Origin: Ophthalmolycus amberensis
Lineage: Eukaryota > Chordata > Actinopteri > Perciformes > Zoarcidae
DNA: 64,000 nt
Reading direction: 5' to 3'
NCBI GenBank assembly: GCA_024529925.1
Contig: JAFEUB010001412.1
Location: 975,501 to 1,039,500 of the forward strand
In this document: positions 15,200 through 26,500 of the stretch, in pieces
Layout of the letters: each line of letters begins with the position of its first letter
How positions within the stretch are numbered: the stretch's first letter is position 1
The notes under the pieces: generated by a model
What the model saw: only the letters and a program-made list of their open reading frames with translations
Database searches by the model: none
Told to the model about the DNA's origin: nothing
Program-made: the position numbers and the translations under genes

Positions 15200-18001
15200 C
15201 TATGTGAGCCTCCTTAGCTTGCACATGTAGATGGGGCCAAAGTTAGCGGCTAAGTGTGGGATGACCATCTCACCCAGGTGGAGGTCGGGAGCGAAGTGAA
15301 AGGTTTTCCTACACATGTGTGTGAGGGGTCGCAGATCAACAACCTGAATGTAGATATGATCAGGACAAATGAGGAAAAAAAGAAAATAAAAAAGGTAAAA
15401 TTAATAGTTGTAATTAGGTTACTGTGGTCTTAATCAGGAAGTCCTGATATTCCAGAGGTCAGAACCTTATTGATAGTTTACAGTTTCTTGTTGACGGTGA
15501 CAGTGTGTGTGTGTGCGTGTGTGTGTGCGTGTGAGAGACTGACCTGAAGTTGGATGCCGTGGTTCTCTCGAGCCAAGTAGATTGCCTGTTCCACCACGCT
15601 CTGGTTCTGGGTTTGAGAAAGAGTGCAGGTGGAGTAAAGGATCTCCCCACTTGGACAAGCGGCTTCGATTCCCGCCCTGCGGGATGGAGAAAGGGGTTGT
15701 TCACTTCACATAAAATAATCATGTTAACTTGTAGCTTTACTATATATTGATTGACAAAATGTAACCACACATAATAAAAATAACCACACGATGTTCACCA
15801 AAACTTACATCAGTAGCTCCAGCTGTAGCTGCGGGAGCTTTCGTCTCTCACCGGTCCTCATCTTACTGAATATATTGTCGTCGTCCTCCATCAGTGAATG
15901 TCTGTCTGTGGTGCAGGGGACGTCAACAAGGACCTGAAGACCGAATAGAAAAGAGGACGTGGACAAAGTGGTGGTATTTGGATAAATACAGCATTATTTC
16001 AGGCACCGGCCGTATGATTACACGACACTGGCTTACCCTGTCGAAAGTGTTCCTTTCCATTTCCCCCCACTTGGTGCCATCAAAGGAGGTGATGCGTAGT
16101 TTCTCATCGGTTAAAAGCGGCTTAGGAACGTAGCTGTTGAGGACTTTTCTCAGTCGCAACGTCCGAGACACGGAGGAGTCATTTAGGCACAAGAAACCTT
16201 TAAAGCAGACGATGGAGGGTTAACTACAACCGACAGACAGAACAGCAGCACTAAGGGAGGAAAACAAAAAGATGTGAGTGGTCCTCTTACCTATAGCCTG
16301 GGTCTGAAGTAAAGCCAGGGTCTTGCCTCCTGGAGCAGCACAGAGGTCAAGCACATTGTGACCTTCTTGGACATCCAGTGCGAGACAAGGCAGCAGAGAC
16401 GCTGCGTCCATCAGGTAGTAACCCAGCAACCCACACATGTCTGGTCTTTAGAGGACAAAGGACAAGGAATTAGAATACACTTTGAGTAAAACAAATGGAA
16501 CATTCGGTTCATAATTGCCACATTCTTGGATCATCTGGAAGAGAACACGGTTTTCTAAATGTTCAACCATTTTGAAATGAAATATATAAATAAACAGAAT
16601 ATGTGGTTATCGTGTAACAAACTACCAGACGTGTAAAAAACTTTTAACAACATGGCACGCTTGAAAATATTCTTCTTTGAATCGATTTTAAATGTTTGTC
16701 CAGTAAGTAACGGATGAACTCACCTAGCGGGCTTGAATCTTGTGATATCCCCTCTTGGAAACACGAAGCACTTGATGTGAGGACTGAGGTGTAGCGGAGG
16801 TAGCTGCTGACCATCAATGTCAGACTTCTTAGATATGGAAACACCACTGGCCTCCTCATCAGCCACAACCTCAGATTCTTGCTCCGAGCTTGGCTGAGCT
16901 GCAGAAACAATGAAGAATTTAGAATTGATCATCATGAGGAGAGATATTGTGCTTTTCAATGAGATGAAAAAACATGACTTTAATATTGAGGCTTTCAGAG
17001 AAGAATGACACCCAAGTGGCTTTTTGCAGCAAACAAAAACATTTTTGTTTTGTTTTTAAAGTTCTACATGCATGGCTTGACATAGCATTAGTAAGTTCAT
17101 TGAGCCTTGGAGGATGCACACCTACCTTCTGTATCTGTGTCACTGAGGAAGTCTCTGCATCCCCGGGCTTCGAGGTTTGCCAGAACAGCATCATGGCAGA
17201 AGTTATTGAGCAGGGCTCCGTACTTCCTCTCTGACAGCAAGGCGGCTCGGACCGATGGCCACAGCTGGCACAGCTGGACGCTGTAGGTGGAATCAAAGTG
17301 CTGCAGAGCCAGACTGGTGGGCGGGTGCTTGGTGCGTGTGACAGCCTGTAAGAAAGCAGAGAGGTCAAAATACTGATTAAAAATGTGTACTTGCTTTGAT
17401 GTTCTATTTTGTGAGTTTAATTATTTAAGTTAAACATGTACAATTGGGGGGAGGATGTTAACTAGCATGGCCATGGGTAACTGCCATGCTAGTGTACAAT
17501 TGTATATCCTTCAATAAAAAACTAATAAAATGATGTAGATTTCATTACACTGTATGAGTGAACAACAGACTCACTATAAAGTCAATTCATGTATGTCTTA
17601 TACTTCACGATTTCATGTGTTTACCGTTTCATTGATTACATTGAGCTACAGAAGTAATAATTAAAGATATTTTATATTTTTTGTTTCAAAGGAGTAACGT
17701 TCTTTCCAGCTCTCATTGATTAAATTCGCCATGCTATAGATACCGATAGTTAAAGTCAAAATGTAATACAATACGTATTAAAAAGAAAGTATGTTAGATA
17801 TTCTGGACAGAACCAAACTGAATACAAATTAACCTCTGAGGGAAGAAATCATTTAACAGGTAACGAACTGTATCAACTGCTTTGTCTATTTCTGCATTAT
17901 TAACGTACCCATTTTTCCTTCACTCGGTTTCGTCTTGGCGTTAAACATCTTAAATCTTTAACTTTCCTCAGTAAAAGTCTGGTGTCCAAGAGCAGCGCCA
18001 T
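15200..18001 (-). CDS. nsun4: mitochondrial rRNA 5-methylcytosine methyltransferase NSUN4
   Basis: Works in the mitochondrial matrix, methylating 12S rRNA and, with MTERF4, aiding mitoribosome assembly. Eight exons on the minus strand, in order 17909-18001, 17126-17345, 16724-16898, 16291-16445, 16037-16197, 15809-15933, 15544-15676 and 15200-15343, join in frame to 401 aa (human about 384). The start MALLLDTRLLLRKVK is basic and fits a mitochondrial presequence. Residues near 43-78 (ALQHFDSTYSVQ, RKYGALLNNF) match human closely. SAM-binding motif I is DLCAAPGGKT (196-205). Motif IV is VDVPCTTDRHS with Cys275, and the catalytic motif VI is YSTC with Cys327. The C-terminus ANFGPIYMCKLRRLT matches human. 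Exon 3 encodes a variable acidic linker (about 105-140). An ATTAAA-type poly(A) signal may lie at 14785-14790. Divergent with uqcrh. Confidence 0.96.
17438..17502. repeat. small palindrome flanked by 9-bp direct repeats
   Basis: In nsun4 intron 1. A perfect 11-bp inverted repeat (ACTAGCATGGC, 17461-17471 and 17483-17493) is flanked by GTACAATTG at 17438-17446 and 17494-17502. It may be a tiny insertion with target duplication, or chance. Confidence 0.6.
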
Positions 18002-18296
18002 ATTGTCGTGCAACAGCTTTCTTGGTCCGTCGTCACTACGACAGCCAAAAGAAACGTTCCGCCATCAGTTATTACTCGTATCGGCTGGTTTTACACAAAC
18101 CCGTGACTGATTGGACCAGAGCAACGTCAGTAACCACTTTCAACCAATAGGAAACGTTCTCAGGACACATCCGGGGATCCGTCTCTTCGTTTCTTCCGTA
18201 TGAACGACCTCACGTCCTCAACGAACAGCGGTGCAGCTGACGAGCTGGGATCTCTGTCGTCTGCCGGGATTTTTGGAGAAGTTCAGTGTCGTAATC
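18002..18296. promoter_or_regulatory. bidirectional promoter of nsun4 and uqcrh
   Basis: The two start codons face away from each other with 295 bp between them. CCAAT boxes occur in opposite orientations at 18110-18114 (ATTGG) and 18144-18148 (CCAAT). ETS-like TTCCG lies near 18194, and no TATA box is seen. The nsun4 start codon sits in CAATATGGCGCTGC, which resembles a YY1 site overlapping the initiator ATG. These are typical of housekeeping promoters for mitochondrial genes, and co-regulation is inferred. Confidence 0.7.
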
Positions 18297-19886
18297 ATGG
18301 TTTTTGAGAGGAAAATGCTCACGTACGGCGACCCCGACGACGAGGTACTGAATAAAAGACCGATATATTTGTATTTTCAGTCGCTTTTTGTGTGTGTGCG
18401 TTTGGCCATGTTACGTTACCCAACTCAGCGCTGTGACTGTGGTCAGATTGTCGGTGTCAACTCTTTTGAAGACGTGTAGATATGAATGGTAGTGGCAGAC
18501 GTAGATTGGGCTTAAATTGTACACACACTGTGCATGAGTTATAGTTTTTAGAGATTTCTTGCTCGGCTTTACTATGATTGGTCCATGGTAACTCTGATTG
18601 CAACACCAGTGGCAACCAATTATTTGGATGTTTACCACTCTGTTAAAATAGCCACTAAATTATGAATTAATAAGGTATGTTTGATTGTAATTTGAGTTGT
18701 ATTAGTTGTGGGTAGACGTTAGTTGTAATACAGCCCATGTACCCGTAAAAAGGTTTCAGACCAAACTAACTAAATGTCCTTTTTATTAATGTCCTTGACT
18801 AGGAGGAAGATGCGCCAGCTGAGGAAGAAGAGGAAGAGGAGGAAGAAGACATGGTGGTAAGTTTGTTCTTCATAGAACCCAAGAAGATCTCACTTGCCAG
18901 CTTTCTCAGAACACAAAAATGTTGAAAGTTTGGATACTAGACACGTAAAATATCTTTATAAAGGAATAAACCTTCAAGGACAGAAATGGGCAAATAAATA
19001 AAAACACTGAGCAGAGTGATATTTAGGTATACCACTATGTGACAGTACAGAATCAGTGATGGACAGAGTAACTAAGTACCTTTAGTTAAGTACTGTACCC
19101 AAGTACAATTTCTGAGGTACTTGTACTTCAGTATCTAAATTTTCAGCTGCTTTATACTTCCACTAAATTCAGTGACGAATATTGCACTTTTTAAACTCGA
19201 CTATATTTATCTGGTTTGCTTATTACTTTGCAGATTCAGATTAATACATTATATTAAATGATGGTATATTATAGGCAAGATTAGATAAACTTTATTGACC
19301 CCCGTGGGAAGTTCACAAGCTATCCATCAGCATATAAAATAATTAAATTAGCCCCATCTAATCCTGCAGCAACATCAAAGTAATGTAGACATTAACGCAT
19401 CAATCCAATAGTATCATTCACATTCGTGTAAAATGGACAGTTCTGCATAATTAGTACTTTTACTCTTGATGCTTTCAAGTGTATTTTGACTCCATTTTCC
19501 ATAATATACCACATTTGTCCTTCTCAGGATCCTCTAGATACGATACGAACAGAGTGTGAGCAGACCGATCACTGTGTGCACTACAGGGAGCGTCTGGAGA
19601 CCTGTGCAGCCAGAGTTGGCTCCAAATCCAGCACTGCTGAAGAATGCACAGAAGAACTGTTTGACTTCCTGCATGCACGGGATCATTGTGTAAGTGGCAC
19701 ATAACAGAGGGTGGAAGTAGAGGGAAAATACGATGTGCCCCTCTTTTCCTGTTCACTGAAACCAGACTGCATGTGACTTGATTTTTGAAAGAGATAATTT
19801 GTACATTTTTCTTCCACTAGAGATGCTGATTATGTTCTCCTGTCTCTTTATAGGTGGCACACAAGCTGTTCCATAACGTGAAATAA
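18297..19886 (+). CDS. uqcrh: cytochrome b-c1 complex subunit 6 (hinge protein)
   Basis: The acidic hinge subunit of respiratory complex III, in the mitochondrial intermembrane space, which helps cytochrome c dock on cytochrome c1. Four exons, 18297-18344, 18803-18856, 19528-19689 and 19854-19886, join in frame to 98 aa (human 91). The second exon is almost purely acidic (a Glu run), as in the human presequence. Two disulfide pairs are visible: Cys-x9-Cys (CVHYRERLETC) and Cys-x13-Cys ([15 protein letters not shown]). The stretch [21 protein letters not shown] is almost identical to human. The start ATG opens MVFERKMLT, matching the family layout. Intron 1 (458 bp) is unremarkable, and intron 2 carries transposon debris. 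Confidence 0.97.
19046..19480 (+). mobile_element. degraded short hAT-like element with a nested insertion
   Basis: Inside uqcrh intron 2. It begins CAGTGATGGACAGAGTAACT and continues with the AAGTAC/GTACTT-rich body typical of a very common teleost non-autonomous repeat. Around 19280-19320 the body is broken by aagattagataaactttatt, which resembles the 3' tail of another fish repeat. The AAGTAC body appears to resume at about 19440-19470. Family assignment is from memory. Confidence 0.5.
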
Positions 19887-20210
19887 CCTCCTGCTCAGCT
19901 CCACTTCAAGCTGTAAAATCAATTTAACTGCAAAACACTCAAGAGTCCTCTGTTGCTCTCCTGTGTATTAATGTAAAATAAGTTTCTTGGTTCCTAGACT
20001 AAATACACACCACACTTTCTGCATACAGTACTTGTGTAGATGGGGTCACAAGCAGTCTGTCAAATATGAGTCACTGCTTGTAGGTAATGAGGGCATCAAA
20101 GAAGGGCTCAGATCATTCTCACTGGTCAGTTCACATGCAAAAGCAAACATGCTTCTCTGGCAATGAATAGCTCTACTCAGGTTTGGCCGCAGATTCATTG
20201 TTCCAACTTA

Positions 20211-20216
20211 AATAAA
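20211..20216 (+). terminator. uqcrh: uqcrh poly(A) signal
   Basis: AATAAA 325 bp after the uqcrh stop, followed by T/G-rich DNA. Confidence 0.6.
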
Positions 20217-20659
20217 TGTTTTCTTTGGTATCAAGTATGCCTGAGTTGCGTCATTGTAACACTCGATTACTCTGTGATAAAAATGGAAGTGATGGCCTGA
20301 CTGTTGACTCAGGGCACAATTTATTCAGCCGTAGCGGATGTCTTTGGTTGTGGGTTTGAGACAAGAGAAAATGTGTCAGATGTCAGGGAACACCGTTTGG
20401 CAATATGTGACAAAAGGGAGATAATACTACTTATACATGCAGTATTATCTAATGCGGCAGCAGAACACTTGGGGCCTATTTCAGAGTAATGGCACCCTGT
20501 AGGTTTGCTGCCTCTAACATTTCACATACAACTCAGGTCAGGGAGGTACTTTTATATTTTAAGTTATCTGTTGGATATGTCTGTGTGGTAGTAAGTAATG
20601 GTCTGGCACACAGAAGGCTCTAACAAAATAATGATCCACAGAGAAATGTTCGCTAAAAC

Positions 20660-20665
20660 TTTATT
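20660..20665 (-). terminator. pif1: pif1 poly(A) signal
   Basis: AATAAA on the minus strand, about 260 bp beyond the pif1 stop. It leaves roughly 440 bp between the ends of the convergent uqcrh and pif1 transcripts. Confidence 0.55.
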
Positions 20666-20922
20666 GGAATAAATACCAAAAATCATGATAATAAATTAAA
20701 AAATAAAGGCATAAAGAAAAAAAAAAGGAAATGACCAGAAGGTGGCAGTGTGACTTCAAGTGCTGCAAAAACAAACCATGAGGTAGGCTGATTGTAAATG
20801 TCTGTGGTTGCTTTCCTTTAAGAAAATCAAATTGTCCCAAGAGTAACAAGAGGCTGATAACATGCAGATTATTCATGCACACAGTGCATAATGTCACAGC
20901 AGATGTAGATTAATTCACCACC

Positions 20923-23479
20923 TCAACAAGCGCTTTCTTTGTTGCTGTAGCCAAGAAAGTCATCCATGGAGGCCTGCAGAGGGAAGAGGAGACAAGTCAC
21001 GTTACACGACTGAGTAGTGTGAGAAAATGCATCCTGAAAAATGAACTTCTGCAGCTCTGGTGTGACGTCTCGAGTGTGTTTTCATGTGTCAATACTGTGA
21101 TCCTACAGTAATTGTTTGTATTCAATGCACTCAACAGGTCATGGTTGGACTTAACTGCATTTCATGAAACGCCAAGTCATCAATAGATTATGACAATGAG
21201 ACGAGGAAAAGCTCTGCATTCACCTGCATGAGCAGCCTCTCTTTCCTCAGTTTCTTGTAGAAGACTAAAACGTCTGGATCTGCCCTGACCACACGGGGGT
21301 CAAAGTCCATCACCCGCAAACCCTCCAGGCTCCGAGCCCGAGACAAGGCCACGTAGGCCTGACCGCTCTCAAACACCCGAGCTAGAGAGATTTCCACACA
21401 GTCGAGTGTCATTCCCTAAAACAAAGACACAGCAGGTCAGAAAAGCAATTGGACAACCCAATTTCTTCTGTTATGTCCACTCATTTCCTGTGAAGGGCTG
21501 CAGGTGTGGGATTTCCTTATTATTTCCACGTGCTTTAGCTCCTCTGCTGTAGATCAAACATTGGTCATGACCAATGAACTCCATTACCTAGAGGAACCCT
21601 TTTCCTCTTTAACCAATATCAGTCTGAGGTCAATTTGCTGACCTCAGACTGATGGCGGTGAGGCAGCTGAGTGGTTGTGATTACATCGTTACAGCTCATT
21701 TGTGGGACGCTTTAATAGTGGGTTGGTGTGCAAGAGCGTCTGACCGGGCCTCTTGCAATTTCCCACATCAAATAGCATTATTGTGCCTGTTCTCACTCAC
21801 CTTGCCTGAGTTTCTCTCTGCCTGCTGTGTGATTTTGAAACTAAGTAGGAATCTTTGTCTTCTGATACAATTTTTCCTTTCTTCATTTATTTCAGCATCC
21901 GGGAACCAAAAAGCTCTAAAATGTTGTGCCAATACCTCCCGTAGATATGGAGATATTTCACAAGTGAAAACTCTGGCCTGCTGGAGGCGCAAGAGAAAAA
22001 GTTAGAGGACCTAAAACATTGAGGGTGTATCCTCTGTGGATCATGAATGTCTGTACAAAACACTGCAATTAAACCCGAAGCCATTTCTAGCCATCTAGAG
22101 GCAACTACAAATGCAATACAAAAGAAAAATTAATTAGTTTCAGGCTAATTGAATTCTTGAATTGAAGCCATTCGTCATGCGAGTTAGCATTCAAGAGAAA
22201 GGCACACAAAGCACTGGTGTCCCATGGCAACACGGAAACGAGTCCTCCACAAAGAGAGTGATGTCATCATAGTGGCTTTGGTGGGGACCCGTCTCAGTGT
22301 TTCTGTGAGAGCTGTCGTCAAACCACCATGTGGCCGTGACTGAACCCGTTCTCACCTGGCTCTTGTGGATGGAGATGGCCCAGGCCAGTTGCAGTGGCAG
22401 CTGCTGTCGACTCAGGTGGATCCCACCGCCAGACTTGAACACCCAGTGCTCGGGCTTCAGCACCTCTGTGGCACCACACAGGAAACGCACACGCGGGAGT
22501 CCTGAGGGGAACGAGTCAGTACATGGATGGGTGAGAATCTACCACCACCGTTATTACTGAGAAGACTTTAACTGTATTTTCATTCAGGCCATTGGCCATT
22601 TTGTTTCTGCCTTACACCGCTGATACAACAGGATACCCTCCAGTGACTATTCCTGGAAGTAATCCTATGCAATTATCGTGCCACTAAGCGTTTCTTATTA
22701 CAACTAAATATATAACATCAAAATATTTCTGCAATATGTTTCAAGATAATAATAATTCAAATACCAACCATGTTTTCCAGATTCAAAAGCCACCACAACC
22801 CCTCGCGCTCCGTTCACCAGACCTCGAGCAACATCCAGGTTCTTAGTCAGCATGACCTTAAAAAGAACAAGCGTTACATTTCAAACAGTGTCTTCGCTCA
22901 AACTGAGCGCAGTATGCTCAACACATTATTTAAAAGATTCAGAAAACGAAACAAGATAATGTTGAGGTTCACAATAAAACACTGTTGCTGCAACGTTTGA
23001 TCTTGAATCACCCAGAGAACCTGATATGTAGAGGGGGGAAAGGAGCAGCGACACCTTGTGACAAGTGTCGGTGCTCAAGTAAAAAGTCACTTTACGCCAA
23101 AGAGTAAAATGTACAAGTGGTACCGTGTTCTGGAACGTACCGGCCCACTTCAAGCTATATCAGTGATTCACATTTAGAAAGAAAAGATGTTAATGTAGTT
23201 TACAACTGTCTGTTTATTATTAAATGAAAGCTAAATAATTACCAGTGAAAAATGTTTACTATTAAAAATATTCATACGCCTGTCACGGATGATTGTCACC
23301 CGTTTGTCATTATTGTTTATTCGCCCATCGGCACCTTATTAACCAGCACCTAAAATACAATTAACATATTTGTAACTTTGTTTGCTTTATTGATCAGCTT
23401 CAGTGTTTAAATCACAATTTAAAACGATACCAGCACTTTTACTTTATATTCACCAAAACACCAAAGATATGTATTTATA

Positions 23480-23550
<71 letters not shown>

Positions 23551-26500
23551 GCAAAGCCAATACAGTCAACTTAATTTTGATTATTTATTTGCAAATCACT
23601 GTCAAAATATTCATCTTGCTGATTATAACATACTTGACTAAGGTTTTGAATGCAGGACTTTTACTGGTTGTGGATTGTTTCATCAGTGTGGTATTAGTAC
23701 TTTACTGCAGTGAAGGATCTGAATAATTTTTCGGCCACTAATTACTTGTCAGTGATTTTCAGTTTGGGAACTCACTTGGCAAACAGTTAATAAACAGTGG
23801 TTAGGGTTAGGGGCTCCAGATCCTTGAGCGAAGAAAGAATAATGTGACGGTCATTGCAGATTTGGGAACCGAATCTTCGGACCGATCTGGAACAGGGACA
23901 GCGTGGCCTGTGTTGTTCTCACCTTTAAAGAACCATTTGGGACTCAGGGACGAGGACGCTACCTTGGTGATTTTGGCATCATCCGGTGAGTGGAGAGAAA
24001 AATAAATCCCTAAAGTTTGTCTTTGAACTTAAATATTAAAGTTGAATGCTTAAAGTTTTAATAGTGAAGTTATATGAGAAGCAGAAACGGGAGCTTCTAC
24101 TGTGTGTTACTGTATATTGCATACCTGTAAACTTGTCGCTTTTCGGCAAAATTCGCCATTTTGAATCAAAAGATGTCATCCACGTGAATCGTGTACATCC
24201 GTAGAGTATTTTTTTTCTTGGGGGGGGGGGGGTTAAACTGGCCAGCTGTTAAAGTTTAAGTTACTTATGTTCAGTTACAGTTCAGACTTGCTGGGTTAAG
24301 GATAACGTCCACTGCATGCGGAACTTTGTGGACTGTTAAAATAATCGCGATTTCGGAGGAAAAAATGTAACATGATGAAACATGCAGCCCCCCCCCCCCC
24401 GTGTTCCGGTTCAGTTCACGCGGTCACTCGTTAACGTTAAACCGGAACACCAGCGCATCTGGTTGCAGGTTGTTTTGTTTTTTAAACTCAAAGTAGAATG
24501 AGGCGATTTCGTTGCTCATAATAACTTTTATGACCACGATGATGAGGCCCAGATACTGATAAGATGAGGTCAAAGAGCTTCAGGAAGAGGAGGCTGTTTG
24601 TGTCGCACAGCTTGACGCAGGGCTGAGATGTGAGTGGAGCTGGGCCTGGATAAAGCTGGAGGTACTGATTCATCACTGAATAATACATTCGTTTTTTGCT
24701 TAAAGTAAATGTCTTATCACTTAATTTTCTTCTCAGAGTACACCAGAATGCTATATTTTAAAGCTCATATTTAAAATAAAAATCTCCCGGGGAGCATGCC
24801 ACCGCACCCCCGACAGGGTTTCGGGTTCGGGTGCTTGTCACCTTTTTCACCTCTTATGAGTTTGCAGGTATGCATAAGAAAAGTGCGACGCTGCATGTGC
24901 TCACCTGAGCTCCAACTTTGAGTTGGATCAGTCTGCTGACAGGGCTGTGAGCGTCTATGGTCTTCACCAGAGCTGGGTCGCTGTCCAGTGCCTCAAACAC
25001 GCGCACAGACCCTGAGGCACAAGGAAAGATTCACTACATAGGAAACTGATATTTTCTAATAATCAACGTAAACAGTCATGTAAAGAACCTAAAAGATATC
25101 AGAGTATGAAACAAAAACACAAAACCTGTTGTTGGAAACTGTCTGAAAGCAACACCTTTTAAACTGCTGCCACAGGGGGTCAAACACACGCCTTCCAATT
25201 TCCTGATGCAGCTATCGCTAACAAAATAAAAAACTGTACCGTTACAGGACACATCAGAAAATAACTGACGTCTGGCGGAGACTGAAAATATCTTGTGTAA
25301 ATAGGTTTTTAATAAGGCCCATTTTTACAAGGCCTATCTTTACTTGGATTCGAACCAGACAAAGTTCACTGTTCAAGTGGAAAAGCACAACATAATCAAA
25401 CGGAACACTTCAGACCTGGCAGCTGCTGGAGTTTGTTCTCGTTTGTGAGGTCCACGTCAGCCTTGTGCGTGCACAGCCTGGTCGCTAGAACGCCGTCCCT
25501 CTCAATGTGATGGTAGGCGCTGTCCATCAGCTTAGCGGTGACGTCCTCCGTCACCCTGAGTGGTGTTAATTAAGACAACTTTTCCTTTAGAAAATGCTAT
25601 GCCTGAAAGACCGGTAAGTGCCCTAAAAGCATTTCTGTAATGCACGTAAACACATTAACCTGTACATTTGGTCATAATGGATGTGCACTGGAATCACATT
25701 AGCTGTACAAAAAGCACATTTTGGCAATTCAGTTGCTTGAAAGAAGAAGAAAAAAGGACAGTGCCCATTATGTCACCTGCCCACCCTCACTGCCTGCAGG
25801 AGGGAGATGAAGGACTGGTCAGTTTGCCTCCGCACTTCCATTAGCTCCATGTTGACCCGGATGACCTTACGCCAACTCCTGGCCTGGAAGAGGGAAACAT
25901 TTCTCATATTATATGCTAGACTAGACTAGAGCATTAATGCCCTTCAGGAAGTAAGCACATAGTGTGTAGGAGAGATGCTGGCTCATGGGAACAGCCTAGA
26001 ACAAATGTTAATGACTTTGAACAGTACCGACTCGTAGTTTTTATTTCCATTTAGATGAGAAGCACACAAAAATATAATTCCTTTAACAACTACATCTCAT
26101 GAGGTAAATGATCGTTCTGATGAATTCATTATAATTTTTAAAGCAGAATTTATTGCTGACTTGTTGTATTGAATCACAACAGATTATAAACAGGTTAAAA
26201 TGTAAACTATATTCATATTGTTGCATTCATGCATCCATGATATTTGACCTCTGCATTTAACCCATCCTTTCAGCTTACTGAGCACAGTGTTACTAAACCA
26301 ATGACAAACAAACATAGCGCTCCACGGTGGTCTGACCTGGAAGCAGAAGCTGGCCTTTTCCTTTCCCTTAGAAACCGGAGGCAGCTGGAGGAAGTCGCCA
26401 CATACGATCAGCTGGATGCCCCCGAACGGCTCAGTGGACCTTCTCACCGACCTACAAGAGTGAAGCGAGAAGATGCCAGTCACTAAAGAAGAGTATATAG

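Larger units (their letters stand above)
22857..24904 (-). other. large pif1 intron 9, repeat- and fragment-rich
   Basis: At 2,048 bp this is the longest pif1 intron and by far the most cluttered. It holds an AT microsatellite (23483-23547), the end of a hAT-like element (about 23630-23740), the orphan g6pd exon (23860-23985), a poly-G run near 24219, a poly-C run near 24390, and an unexplained open minus-strand stretch (24488-24688). Its donor (GTTGGT) is also the weakest of the gene. Confidence 0.7.

Noticed and set aside
16919..17368. 149-aa minus-strand open frame
   Set aside because: It overlaps nsun4 exon 2 in the wrong frame; the correct frame gives the conserved NSUN4 N-terminal region.
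23800..23813. Telomere-like gttagggttaggg motif
   Set aside because: Only two units; not an interstitial telomeric repeat.
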